This document shows positions 31,379 through 39,493 of a stretch of 53,876 nt of DNA, piece by piece. A program made the position numbers and the translations under genes. Location: NCBI GenBank assembly GCA_905182485.1, contig CAJJBO010000010.1, positions 1-53,876 of the forward strand. The letters are read 5' to 3'. Numbering within the stretch: the first letter of the stretch is position 1; every line of letters starts with the position of its first letter. Under the pieces are notes generated by a model that saw nothing but the letters and a program-made list of their open reading frames with translations, ran no database searches and was not told the DNA's origin. Source of the stretch: an uncultured Luminiphilus sp. (GTDB lineage: Bacteria > Pseudomonadota > Gammaproteobacteria > Pseudomonadales > Halieaceae).

Positions 31379-32125
31379 ATGAATTATCTACTCGAAGACA
31401 TTTTTCGCCGCGCCGATACTTGGCAGGGTATGAGCCAGAAAGATCGCGTTTTCTTGGATCCCAGCGCACCGTCGGCCAATGCAGGGGCGCACTCAGCTCA
31501 AGCTATCGCAACCGGTTTTGACGCGCTCGATGCACAACTGTACAGCAGTGGGTGGCCGCTGGGGGGATGTATCGAGGTCATTAGTGACCAGTGCGGGCTC
31601 GATGCGATGGGCGTATTCATGCCCACCATGAAAAAACTCTCTGGCCAATCGCGCTGGCAAGTCTTTATTGATCCTCCCTACACGCCTTATGCCCCTCTAC
31701 TTGCAGGAGAAGGCATTGATCTGCAAGAAATTATGCTGGTGCACCCGCGCAATCGTGAGGAGCTACTGTGGTCAGTTGAACAGGCACTACGCAGTAGCAC
31801 CTGTAGTACGGTCTTTGCTTGGCTTGGCGCCACTGATTATCGTTATGCAGAGTTGCGGAAAATTCAGTTGGCTGCAGCCAGCCATGGCACATTAGCCATA
31901 CTGTTCCGATCCTCGGAAGCATTGGCACAACCCTCTCCTGCCAGCCTAAAAATCCACGTTGAAGGCTATCGAAAAGTTAAAATTATTAAGCAACGAGGCG
32001 GTATTCAAAGTGCGACGATCCCATTACCGGGCAATGAGTCACTGCCTATCGCCCACACTGAATGGTCCTTTATCGACCAGTTAGACAACCGTCAGTCCAC
32101 GCCAGATTATCGCCCTTCTGCCTGA
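31379..32125 (+). CDS. imuA: ImuA, SOS mutasome accessory protein (RecA-like)
   Basis: 248 residues. ATG 31379 is preceded by GGGAG at a 6-base distance, better placed than the in-frame ATG at 31340. The segment ATGFDALDAQLYSSGWPLGGCIEVISDQ is the ImuA version of the RecA/SulA-type fold; no Walker A GKT is present. Later VFAWLGATDYRYAELRKIQLAA is also characteristic. ImuA supports ImuB and DnaE2 (ImuC) in DNA-damage-induced mutagenic translesion synthesis. Here imuB lies more than 5 kb away, unlike the usual imuA–imuB–dnaE2 operon. Confidence 0.9.
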   Translation: MNYLLEDIFRRADTWQGMSQKDRVFLDPSAPSANAGAHSAQAIATGFDALDAQLYSSGWPLGGCIEVISDQCGLDAMGVFMPTMKKLSGQSRWQVFIDPPYTPYAPLLAGEGIDLQEIMLVHPRNREELLWSVEQALRSSTCSTVFAWLGATDYRYAELRKIQLAAASHGTLAILFRSSEALAQPSPASLKIHVEGYRKVKIIKQRGGIQSATIPLPGNESLPIAHTEWSFIDQLDNRQSTPDYRPSA

Positions 32126-32256
32126 CCGCGACTGTTCACTGTGCAGGACCTCTAATGCCGTTACTTTAAATTGCAGCGGCTTTCATGGCTGATGGCGTAT
32201 GGCTTATGCCAAGTGAACAGCCTATGTTAGCCTTCGCTTTTTTTAACGAGACATCC

Positions 32257-32694
32257 ATGCACGATTTTCCTCACCACTATCGTTGCGTCGCCACCGCAAA
32301 TGCCAGCCAATCAGTCGTTCAGGTTGCTAGCGATGGACTGGTAACCCTCTCTACTGACGCCCCAAGAGAATTTGGGGGTCCTGGGGACCAATGGTCGCCG
32401 GAGGCGCTATTGATTGCCGCTGTGGCAGACTGCTTTGTCTTGACCTTCCGCGCGATCGCAGCGCCCTCCCGCGTCACCTGGCATGCCATTGACTGCGAGG
32501 CTACCGGCACACTAGAGCGCATTGATCGGACACCCCAATTCACTGAAATTCGTCTCGCGATTCGTATCAGCGTACCAAGTGACATGGAAGAGGAGCGAAT
32601 GACACGGGTCCTAGAGAAAGCGGAAAAAAGCTGCCTCATCACTAATTCATTGACCGCGACGGTGCACCTTGATGTCGAGATTAATCGCGAGTAA
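32257..32694 (+). CDS. OsmC/Ohr-family protein
   Basis: 145 residues from ATG 32257 (MHDFPHHYRCVATAN). OsmC fold with WSPEALLIAAVADCFVLTFRA, where the first redox Cys sits on the central helix, and AEKSCLITNSLTATVHL with the second Cys. Family members reduce organic hydroperoxides with thiols. This version is the general OsmC-like branch rather than clear Ohr. In-frame upstream Met codons (32185, 32224) precede a segment without family similarity. Its position between imuA and katG adds a second oxidative-stress gene to this block. Confidence 0.85.
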   Translation: MHDFPHHYRCVATANASQSVVQVASDGLVTLSTDAPREFGGPGDQWSPEALLIAAVADCFVLTFRAIAAPSRVTWHAIDCEATGTLERIDRTPQFTEIRLAIRISVPSDMEEERMTRVLEKAEKSCLITNSLTATVHLDVEINRE

Positions 32695-32818
32695 CGGCAT
32701 CACCGTTAGCCATGCTGCAAACCATTATCATCTGCCGACCTAACAGAGCGCTTTGCTTAACGGAGTGCTTTAATCGCGGCGCTGCCAGTGACCCAACTCA
32801 CTGTCTCATCTGACGAAG

Positions 32819-32863
32819 CGTCATTTCATAAAACGCCACTGCATAAAACGTCATCTCATAATT
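32819..32863. repeat. Three tandem 15-bp units between osmC-like gene and katG
   Basis: Three head-to-tail units at 32819-32833, 32834-32848 and 32849-32863, with consensus CGTCATNTCATAAAA. The middle unit differs at three positions and the last unit at its end. It lies between convergent genes, so both transcripts would cross it. No stem-loop results, and I see no role. Confidence 0.7.
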
Positions 32864-32902
32864 ATCAGGCGGCTGCGGGGTTTTTTATGACGCCACACCT
32901 GG

Positions 32903-35164
32903 TTACGGTGTCACACTGACCACGACGTTACCAGACTCCTCGATATCAAATCGATCGGCGTTCATCACTTTGGTCCATGCACTCGCAAAGTCTTTCACAA
33001 AGCGCTGTCGACTTTCATCAAAAGCGTAAAACTCCACCACCGCACGCAACTCCGCATTAGAACCCAGTACGAGATCGAATTCTGTGGCAGTCCATTTAAG
33101 ATCACCCGTTTGGCGGTCACGCCCTTCAAACACATACGCCTCATCTGAGGGCGCCCAAGCCGTCGTCATATCCAGCAAGTGGATAAAGAAATCATTGCTG
33201 AGCACCCCTGGACGATCGGTCAATACGCCGTGAGTACTTCCCTCGGCGTTTGCATTGAGTCCCCGCATGCCACCCAACAATACGGTCATTTCTGACACAG
33301 TCAGGTTCAATCTATCGGCTTTATCAATCAGTGCCTGGGCGGGCGTCATAAAGCCCAAATTAGCCATGTAATTGCGAAAACCATCATGCCGCGGTTCAAG
33401 CACGGCCATCGACTCGTTATCCACCGACCCCTCCAGCGCATCCACGCGACCCGGTGTAAACGGAATCGACACTGTGATCCCAAATGCTGCTGCAGCACGC
33501 TCCACACCGACATTGCCGGACAATACAATGACATCCGCTAGGGCGACCTGCTTGCCGCGAGACAAGGTCGCGTTGAAGTCATCCTGTACTTGCTCAAGCA
33601 CCGACAACACCTCAGATAACGCATCGGGGTCATTCACTGCCCACTGGTTCTGAGGCGCCAATCGAATACGTGCACCATTCGCACCACCACGCATATCGGT
33701 ACCGCGATAGGTGGCAGCGGAGGCCCAAGCGGTCGCTACCAGCTGAGTGTTGCTGAGCCCCGTCTCGGCAATCGCCCCTTTAAGCTTGGCGATATCGCGA
33801 TCACTGATCACTTTATAACGGCGGTCTGGCAGTGGGTCCTGCCAAGCCAAGGTTTCCTCGGGCACATCTGCACCGAGATAACGCACTTTGGGTCCCATAT
33901 CACGATGGGTGAGCTTGAACCAAGCCTTGGCGAAGGCGAGCTCAAACTCCTGCGGGTTAGCGAGGAAACGCTGAGAAATCTCTCGGTAGCTCGGATCAAA
34001 CTTCAGTGAGAGGTCAGTCGTGAACATGACTGGGGCGTGAGATACCTCAGCAAGGTGCGCATCGGGGACCGTGTCCGCCGCAGCATTGCCCTTGGGTTGC
34101 CACTGCAATGCCCCAGCGGGGCTGCGCGTTTGCTCCCAGTCGTAAGCAAAAAGATTGGCCAAGTACATGATCGACCACTGGGTTGGCGTAGCCGTCCAGG
34201 CACCTTCTAAACCAGAGGTTACGGTGTCCTCAGCATTGCCTTTGCCACAGACGTTCTTCCAGCCAAGCCCTTGCTCGCTGATCACCTCGGCAGTCGGCTC
34301 GGGTCCCACACAATCGTCAGGCTTATGCGCACCATGTGCTTTACCAAATGAGTGACCACCAGCGACTAAAGCGACGGTTTCTTCGTCGTTCATCGCCATC
34401 CGGCCAAACGTTTCACGAATGTCATGGGCCGCCAGCACCGGATCAGGGTTACCGTTAGGCCCCTCGGGATTGACATAAATCAGCCCCATCTGAACCGCAG
34501 CGAGTCCTTTGCGCAATTGGCGACCCTCACCGTAACGCTCATCCGCCAGCATCTTAGCTTCGGGGCCCCAATAGACCCATTCAGGCTCCCAGTCGTCTGT
34601 GCGACCACCGGCAAATCCAAAGGTTTTAAAACCCATATTTTCCATCGCAACGTTACCAGCCAGCACCATCAAGTCGGCCCATGAGATTTGGCTACCGTAC
34701 TTTTGCTTGATCGGCCAAAGGAGACGTCGCGCTTTATCGAGATTGCCGTTATCTGGCCAACTGTTCAGTGGCTCAAAACGCTGCTGACCGGCACCCGCAC
34801 CACCACGACCATCACCAGTCCGGTAGGTACCGGCGCTATGCCAGGCCATGCGAACAAAGAAAGGTCCATAGTTACCATAATCAGCAGGCCACCACGCTTG
34901 CGATTGGGTCAGCGTGTCGTTGACGTCGGCCTTCAATGCCTCAAGATCCAGCGTCGCAAAAGCAGACGCGTAATCAAAACTCGCGCCCAAGGGGTTCGCG
35001 TTATGTTCATTCTGCCGAAGCGGGGTCAGGTCAAGCGTCGTCGGCCACCACGCCTGTGCGCTTTTGGGTGTGCTCCGCGCCATCACATCGTGAGCTGGCA
35101 GCGCCATTAGGGTCGCCGCTAACGCCAGATGTGCAATGGCTAAAGTGATTGCGTTGCCTTTCAT
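32903..35164 (-). CDS. katG: Catalase-peroxidase KatG with export signal
   Basis: Bifunctional heme catalase-peroxidase, about 753 residues. Distal site [18 protein letters not shown] gives the catalytic Arg, Trp and His. [14 protein letters not shown] and [12 protein letters not shown] provide the Tyr and Met of the Trp–Tyr–Met crosslink needed for catalase activity. The proximal heme ligand is in [16 protein letters not shown]. The duplicated non-heme C-terminal domain is complete. Starting at ATG 35164 the first ~28 residues ([20 protein letters not shown]...VMA) form a Sec signal peptide, so this looks like a periplasmic KatG, as in KatP-type enzymes. An in-frame Met at 35227 would bury the signal and is less likely. 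It stands alone, convergent with the osmC-like gene. Confidence 0.95.
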   Translation of the reverse strand: MKGNAITLAIAHLALAATLMALPAHDVMARSTPKSAQAWWPTTLDLTPLRQNEHNANPLGASFDYASAFATLDLEALKADVNDTLTQSQAWWPADYGNYGPFFVRMAWHSAGTYRTGDGRGGAGAGQQRFEPLNSWPDNGNLDKARRLLWPIKQKYGSQISWADLMVLAGNVAMENMGFKTFGFAGGRTDDWEPEWVYWGPEAKMLADERYGEGRQLRKGLAAVQMGLIYVNPEGPNGNPDPVLAAHDIRETFGRMAMNDEETVALVAGGHSFGKAHGAHKPDDCVGPEPTAEVISEQGLGWKNVCGKGNAEDTVTSGLEGAWTATPTQWSIMYLANLFAYDWEQTRSPAGALQWQPKGNAAADTVPDAHLAEVSHAPVMFTTDLSLKFDPSYREISQRFLANPQEFELAFAKAWFKLTHRDMGPKVRYLGADVPEETLAWQDPLPDRRYKVISDRDIAKLKGAIAETGLSNTQLVATAWASAATYRGTDMRGGANGARIRLAPQNQWAVNDPDALSEVLSVLEQVQDDFNATLSRGKQVALADVIVLSGNVGVERAAAAFGITVSIPFTPGRVDALEGSVDNESMAVLEPRHDGFRNYMANLGFMTPAQALIDKADRLNLTVSEMTVLLGGMRGLNANAEGSTHGVLTDRPGVLSNDFFIHLLDMTTAWAPSDEAYVFEGRDRQTGDLKWTATEFDLVLGSNAELRAVVEFYAFDESRQRFVKDFASAWTKVMNADRFDIEESGNVVVSVTP

Positions 35165-35243
35165 GATCTTGCAATAAAAAAATAATGTTTTCAGATAATT
35201 GTACCCACTGATCAAAGAAACTAACAAACAAATTAAATAGTAT

Positions 35244-35270
35244 AAATCGATCGGTTTTATCGATCGATTT
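35244..35270. promoter_or_regulatory. Perfect inverted repeat upstream of katG
   Basis: AAATCGATCG, a 7-base spacer, then CGATCGATTT: 10-bp perfect arms, 80 bases before the katG start and 41 bases past the stop of the DUF885 gene. It could be an operator for katG or a transcription terminator of the upstream gene. The T-run expected of an intrinsic terminator is weak, which favours an operator. It does not match a LexA box, and I cannot assign it to OxyR. Confidence 0.5.
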
Positions 35271-35310
35271 ATTGATTTGATGCGGGCCGGTGCTGTAGCG
35301 AGCCATCTGC

Positions 35311-37152
35311 TTATGGCTTCGTAGCCAGCACATCTTGAACCAGTGTTTGAACATGGGCTTCGAGTTGATCGAGGGGCACAGCGCCTGACCCGAGCACCAC
35401 ATCGTGAAAAGCCCGGATATCAAAACGGTCACCCAATGCCTGGCGGGCCATTTCTCTCAATTCAACAATCCGTAACTTGCCGATCATATACGCAGTGGCT
35501 TGCCCGGGCATGGCGATATAACGCTCGATAGCCCGCTGACAGTCATAGACGGCATTTGGCGTATTCGTAACCAAGTACGCCACCGCTTGCGCTCGAGTCC
35601 ATTGTTTATGGTGAAGCCCCGTATCCACTACCAAACGAGCTGCTCGCCAAAGCTCCATCGATAAACGCCCAAAATTGGAATAAGGATCTTGGTAAAAGCC
35701 CATTTCTTTCGCCAAATATTCAGAATAAAGGCCCCAGCCCTCGCTAAACGCGGTGAACCGGGTATGGCGCTGAAAGTCGGGAACATGACTCAGCTCTGCG
35801 GCAATCGCCAGTTGCAAATGATGTCCGGGTAATCCTTCATGAAATGCCAATGCCTCAAGATCTGTCTTAGGCATTGAGTTCATATCGTAAAGATTCGCGT
35901 AGTAAATCCCAGGGCGAGACTCGTCTGATGGCGGGCGTTGATAAAACGCCTTACCTGCTGACCGCTCACGATACGCCTCGACGCGTTTTACCACTAATTC
36001 TGCCCGAGGCAGAACGCCAAAATACGCTGGCAACCGCTTCGCCATATCATCAATCGCCGTTCTCGCGGCGTCGAGATAGGCCGATCGCCCCTCCTCAGTA
36101 TTAGGGAACCGCAAAGCCTGATCACTTCTGACTCGCTCTAGAAACGCTGATAAATCGCCGCGTTCACCCAGCTCAGCCATCACAGCGCGCATTTCACTGT
36201 GCAACCGCTCAACATTGTCGAGCCCCGCTTGATGAATTTCTGCTGCCGTTAAACTCGTGGTAGTAAAGACGTTTAATCGGTTGGCATAGAACGCCTCGCC
36301 GTCGGGAAACCGCCACACTCCGTCCTCGGGCATCGCTCGATCTTGCTGCGACCTGACTGCCGCAATCAACTTTTGGTAGGCAGGCCGCACTGCATTGGAT
36401 AGGGCGCCCCGCGCATCTTCTCGCAGTTGATTCATCTCGGCTGGTGTTAATGCCAGTTGGTCTAGTTTGTCGTTGAAGTCAGCCCAAATCACTGACGGTT
36501 CATCGCCAGAATCAAAGGGGGCCCCCAGCAACACATTGGTCGCCGACTCGATGATTTTTGGGATCATCCAATCGACTAAGAAAAGTCCTTTATCAGCACG
36601 AATCTGTATCTGCTCAACCACACCGTCAAAATAGAGGGGCAAATTATTCAGACGCGCGATGTACGCCTCGGCATCTTGCTTCGAGTTGATGGCGTGAACA
36701 TTGATGAGCAGACTCACTGGGCTGGTATGCGGCCCGCGAAACTGATGAATCACATAACGATGATGACGAAAAGGGGCGCCCGCCAGCGTGCGCTCGAGGT
36801 CAAGTCGGTACAATCGATAGGACAATAAGCGGTCCTCCGATAACTGGGAGGTGTCGATACCGTTGAGAAAATCCAGTCGCTGTCGAGTGATTGCCAGCGA
36901 CGCCAGCTGGAAAGACTCCGTGACATCATTCCACTGATCCTGGCGGTCGTTCACGCCTAGGTAACTGGCAGAAGCAGGATAACGAACGAGATCTTCTTCC
37001 CAAGTGGCCGTGAAGAAATCTTCTAGTCGCTGCTGCTCAGCTGAAACGGGGGGGGTTAATGCCGCTTCAGGTAGCGCATTGGAATCGGACCCCCCGCAAG
37101 ACGTCAATAATAGCGCCAAAATGAGCCCAAATGACGAAGTGAAACGGGCCAT
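35311..37152 (-). CDS. DUF885 family lipoprotein, putative metallopeptidase
   Basis: 613 residues from ATG 37152, which gives a lipoprotein signal peptide: [24 protein letters not shown], with Cys after LTS. The earlier Met at 37227 places 25 residues ahead of this signal and is unlikely. The zinc-binding HExxxGH-type motif is [19 protein letters not shown], with [22 protein letters not shown] following, as in DUF885 proteins. These are anchored, probably periplasmic peptidase-like enzymes with few characterised members. It is divergent from imuB, and the intervening DNA holds the imuB SOS palindrome. Confidence 0.88.
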   Translation of the reverse strand: MARFTSSFGLILALLLTSCGGSDSNALPEAALTPPVSAEQQRLEDFFTATWEEDLVRYPASASYLGVNDRQDQWNDVTESFQLASLAITRQRLDFLNGIDTSQLSEDRLLSYRLYRLDLERTLAGAPFRHHRYVIHQFRGPHTSPVSLLINVHAINSKQDAEAYIARLNNLPLYFDGVVEQIQIRADKGLFLVDWMIPKIIESATNVLLGAPFDSGDEPSVIWADFNDKLDQLALTPAEMNQLREDARGALSNAVRPAYQKLIAAVRSQQDRAMPEDGVWRFPDGEAFYANRLNVFTTTSLTAAEIHQAGLDNVERLHSEMRAVMAELGERGDLSAFLERVRSDQALRFPNTEEGRSAYLDAARTAIDDMAKRLPAYFGVLPRAELVVKRVEAYRERSAGKAFYQRPPSDESRPGIYYANLYDMNSMPKTDLEALAFHEGLPGHHLQLAIAAELSHVPDFQRHTRFTAFSEGWGLYSEYLAKEMGFYQDPYSNFGRLSMELWRAARLVVDTGLHHKQWTRAQAVAYLVTNTPNAVYDCQRAIERYIAMPGQATAYMIGKLRIVELREMARQALGDRFDIRAFHDVVLGSGAVPLDQLEAHVQTLVQDVLATKP

Positions 37153-37331
37153 CCGGTGACGGATATCGGTCAGATTAGCGATGTTAACAGAGGCATTAGG
37201 GTGGCGATAACGAGAGGCAGTAGGCATGGCAGTTTCTCAAGCAGAGTAGTGGCTAGCTGAAAACTCAGGCAGCTAGTGTGGCAGAAATCGCACCTCTTCT
37301 GGTTGGCTGTCGCTACTTTTTAGTCAACACA

Positions 37332-37371
37332 CCCCACATACTACTGTATAAAAATACAGTAGTATGTGGGG
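37332..37371. promoter_or_regulatory. imuB LexA operator inside a perfect 40-bp palindrome
   Basis: The LexA core TACTGTATAAAAATACAGTA occupies 37342-37361. The inverted repeat is much longer than the operator: 18-base arms at 37332-37349 and 37354-37371 are perfectly complementary around AAAA. The right arm ends at the base before the imuB ATG. A likely -10 TATAAA (37347-37352) lies within the operator, with TCAACA 17 bases upstream as a possible -35, predicting a 5' leader of only about a dozen bases. Confidence 0.93.
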
Positions 37372-38814
37372 ATGTCTCTCTGGCTTTGTCTTCGTTTTGA
37401 TGTCCTCCCTCTGGAAGCCCTGCTACAGCAGCCGGAGCCACAGGATAATCGAGCAACTGTTGTTGTCGCACAACGCCTTGTCGTCGCCTGCGATGATACG
37501 GCCCGCTGTGCTGGTGTCGTACCGGGTCAAGGTGCCAGTACTGCGCAAGCCCTACTCTCACAGTATGACGCCCATATTCTGGAGCGCAGACCTGAGAAAG
37601 AAAGTGCTCTGTTGCAACAGTTAATGACCTGGGCTTATGGACTCTCACCACACTTAGAGCGCTGGCAAAACAATGCCCTGATGATTGAAGTCGGGAGCTG
37701 CTTAACACTTCATCATGGATTGGAGGCATTACTGCAGCGCATTCATAATGAAATGAGTTTGCGCGGCCTCACTGTCAACATGGGGGTCGCGGAGACTCGT
37801 ACAGCGGCCTGGTTACTCAGCCATTGCGACGCCCATTTAGCCTGCCAACCAGAGCAACCTCTCATTGATCGGCTGTCACCCCTACCGCTTACTCTACTCA
37901 GAGACGAATTCCCCACTATTGTCGATCGACTGGAAAAAGCGGGTATTCGTCAATTCTCGCAATTACTTGATATTCCACTAGCCGATATTGGTAAACGCTG
38001 TGGCATTACCTTTGTCGACTGGTTCAATCAGCTGCTAGGCAGACGCCAAGAACCCACTATCGATTATCAACCACCCACCCGCTTTCAAGACACGCTTTGG
38101 TTTGGTTTTGATATTCGCAATCGGCAAGAGCTGCACCCCGCTATGAAGCAACTACTGGTGCATTTCTGCCATTTTCTAGTCAACACTCAACTCACTAGTG
38201 GCGTCATTGAATGGCGCTGCCTTAGGCCAAAAGGCGGCAAGGAATCCTTCAAGGTCTTCTCTGAAACGGCGCATCGACAAACCAAGATCTGGCTGGAACT
38301 GTCCTGTTTGCAACTAGACAACTGGTCCCTCCCCGAGGGTATTGAAGGACTGTCCCTAGTGGCGGATCAACTGCACGAGGCTCTTCCCCCACCACAAGAT
38401 TTGTTTCATGCCGGCAGCCATCAAGCGTCGCGATACGAACTCGCGGATCGGCTACGGAGTCGGCTAGGGCTACAGGCGGTGGGTTACCTCGACTTTCGGA
38501 GAGAACACCTCCCCGAGGATACCGTGATCAAAACGCAGAGCACTCATACGATGAGTCGTCCCGATACCATCGCGTTGGGGCAACGACCATTCTGGCTTCT
38601 ACCTGAGCCACATCCTGTCCATCAAGAAGGAAAAAAGCTGTACTGGAATGGCCTGTTAGACGTCATTCACGGCCCAGAACGCATTGAGGACTGCTGGTGG
38701 AGTAAACCGACTAGCCGCGATTACTACATTGCCCAAACGCCTCAGAAGCAACCCATTTGGCTGTATCAGGATCGCCATAACCGCCGCTGGTATGTACACG
38801 GGCTATTCGCCTAG
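37372..38814 (+). CDS. imuB: ImuB, catalytically inactive Y-family polymerase homologue
   Basis: 480 residues from ATG 37372 (MSLWLCLRFDVLPLEAL); GTG at 37366 would add two. Y-family fold, but the N-terminal Asp motif of active polymerases (D-M-D-x-F/Y) is replaced by CLRFDVLPLEA and no catalytic acidic pair is seen, as in all ImuB proteins. TLWFGFDIRNRQEL is the little-finger region. QRPFWLLPEP near residue 402 is a plausible beta-clamp-binding segment. The C-terminal YVHGLFA is the standard ImuB end. ImuB is the hub linking ImuA, DnaE2 and the clamp. It is controlled by LexA through the adjoining palindrome. Confidence 0.92.
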   Translation: MSLWLCLRFDVLPLEALLQQPEPQDNRATVVVAQRLVVACDDTARCAGVVPGQGASTAQALLSQYDAHILERRPEKESALLQQLMTWAYGLSPHLERWQNNALMIEVGSCLTLHHGLEALLQRIHNEMSLRGLTVNMGVAETRTAAWLLSHCDAHLACQPEQPLIDRLSPLPLTLLRDEFPTIVDRLEKAGIRQFSQLLDIPLADIGKRCGITFVDWFNQLLGRRQEPTIDYQPPTRFQDTLWFGFDIRNRQELHPAMKQLLVHFCHFLVNTQLTSGVIEWRCLRPKGGKESFKVFSETAHRQTKIWLELSCLQLDNWSLPEGIEGLSLVADQLHEALPPPQDLFHAGSHQASRYELADRLRSRLGLQAVGYLDFRREHLPEDTVIKTQSTHTMSRPDTIALGQRPFWLLPEPHPVHQEGKKLYWNGLLDVIHGPERIEDCWWSKPTSRDYYIAQTPQKQPIWLYQDRHNRRWYVHGLFA

Positions 38815-38829
38815 GGCCGATTCCCACAT

Positions 38830-39387
38830 TCACTCAGCAGTTTGATCCAGCCAAACCAGTTCCGCTGGATCAAACTCCAACGCCGTCATGGTCTCGATAA
38901 AATGGCTGCGTAACTCGCTCGTTATGTGAGGCTCCCGAGCAAGCAACCAAAGATAATCTCGATTAAATCCCGAGACGAAGGCGTAGTCATAGTCTTCGCC
39001 TAACTCGAATACGATGTAGCTGCCATAAAATGGGCCAAAAAAAGACACTTTGAGGTGTGCAACATCAGCAGCACCCACCGATTGGGCAACGCCTTCCGCT
39101 TCGCGCCAAGCCCCGTCTTCAGCGTCAAAACCACGATTCAATACCTTAATACTGCCATCAGGATTGAGGTCATAGGTCGCAGTGACCTCACTCAGACCCC
39201 GCTCAAAGCTGTGATCGAGTCGGGCTATCTCATGCCAAGTGCCCAGATAACGGCTTTGATCGAACCCTACCACCGGCTGAATGCCGTCGGGTACACCCGT
39301 ACAGCTCAACAGCGCCAGACCCAAAAAGCCGACCAGCACACTGCGGATACGTTTGATATGACTGAATACCGTTGTCTTTTTCATCAT
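38830..39387 (-). CDS. blc: Outer-membrane lipoprotein of the lipocalin family (Blc)
   Basis: 185 residues. Signal peptide with lipobox LALLSCTGVPDG. The lipocalin GxW motif appears in RYLGTWHEIARLDHSFERGLSEVTATY. Further family features are VLNRGFDAEDGAWREAEGVA, LKVSFFGPFYGSYIVFEL and YAFVSGFNRDYLWLLAREP. Bacterial lipocalins bind fatty acids or lysophospholipids and respond to envelope stress. It is inserted between imuB and dnaE2 on the opposite strand. ATG 39387 or 39384. Confidence 0.93.
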   Translation of the reverse strand: MMKKTTVFSHIKRIRSVLVGFLGLALLSCTGVPDGIQPVVGFDQSRYLGTWHEIARLDHSFERGLSEVTATYDLNPDGSIKVLNRGFDAEDGAWREAEGVAQSVGAADVAHLKVSFFGPFYGSYIVFELGEDYDYAFVSGFNRDYLWLLAREPHITSELRSHFIETMTALEFDPAELVWLDQTAE

Positions 39388-39460
39388 GCGCTCACTGCTA
39401 ACAGACCTTAGTTTACGCTATTTCTTTTTATGCTTTTCATTTGAACCTTAGTACCGCTAG

Positions 39461-39485
39461 AATACTGTTTATTTATACAGTATTG
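39461..39485. promoter_or_regulatory. LexA operator (SOS box) of dnaE2
   Basis: Core TACTGTTTATTTATACAGTA at 39463-39482 with flanking AA and TT, identical over 25 bases to the imuA operator. The GTG start of dnaE2 lies 11 bases after the core, so little or no untranslated leader is possible if transcription starts inside the operator. No Shine–Dalgarno is visible between operator and start. Confidence 0.93.
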
Positions 39486-39493
39486 ATGCCATC

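Noticed and set aside
32864-32886. Possible terminator GGCGGCTGCGGGGTTTTTT downstream of the osmC-like gene
   Set aside because: The G/C part does not pair with itself into a stem, so the T-run alone is not enough.
37332-37371. imuB palindrome read as an intrinsic terminator
   Set aside because: The stem is followed directly by the start codon and no T-run, and its centre is a full LexA operator.
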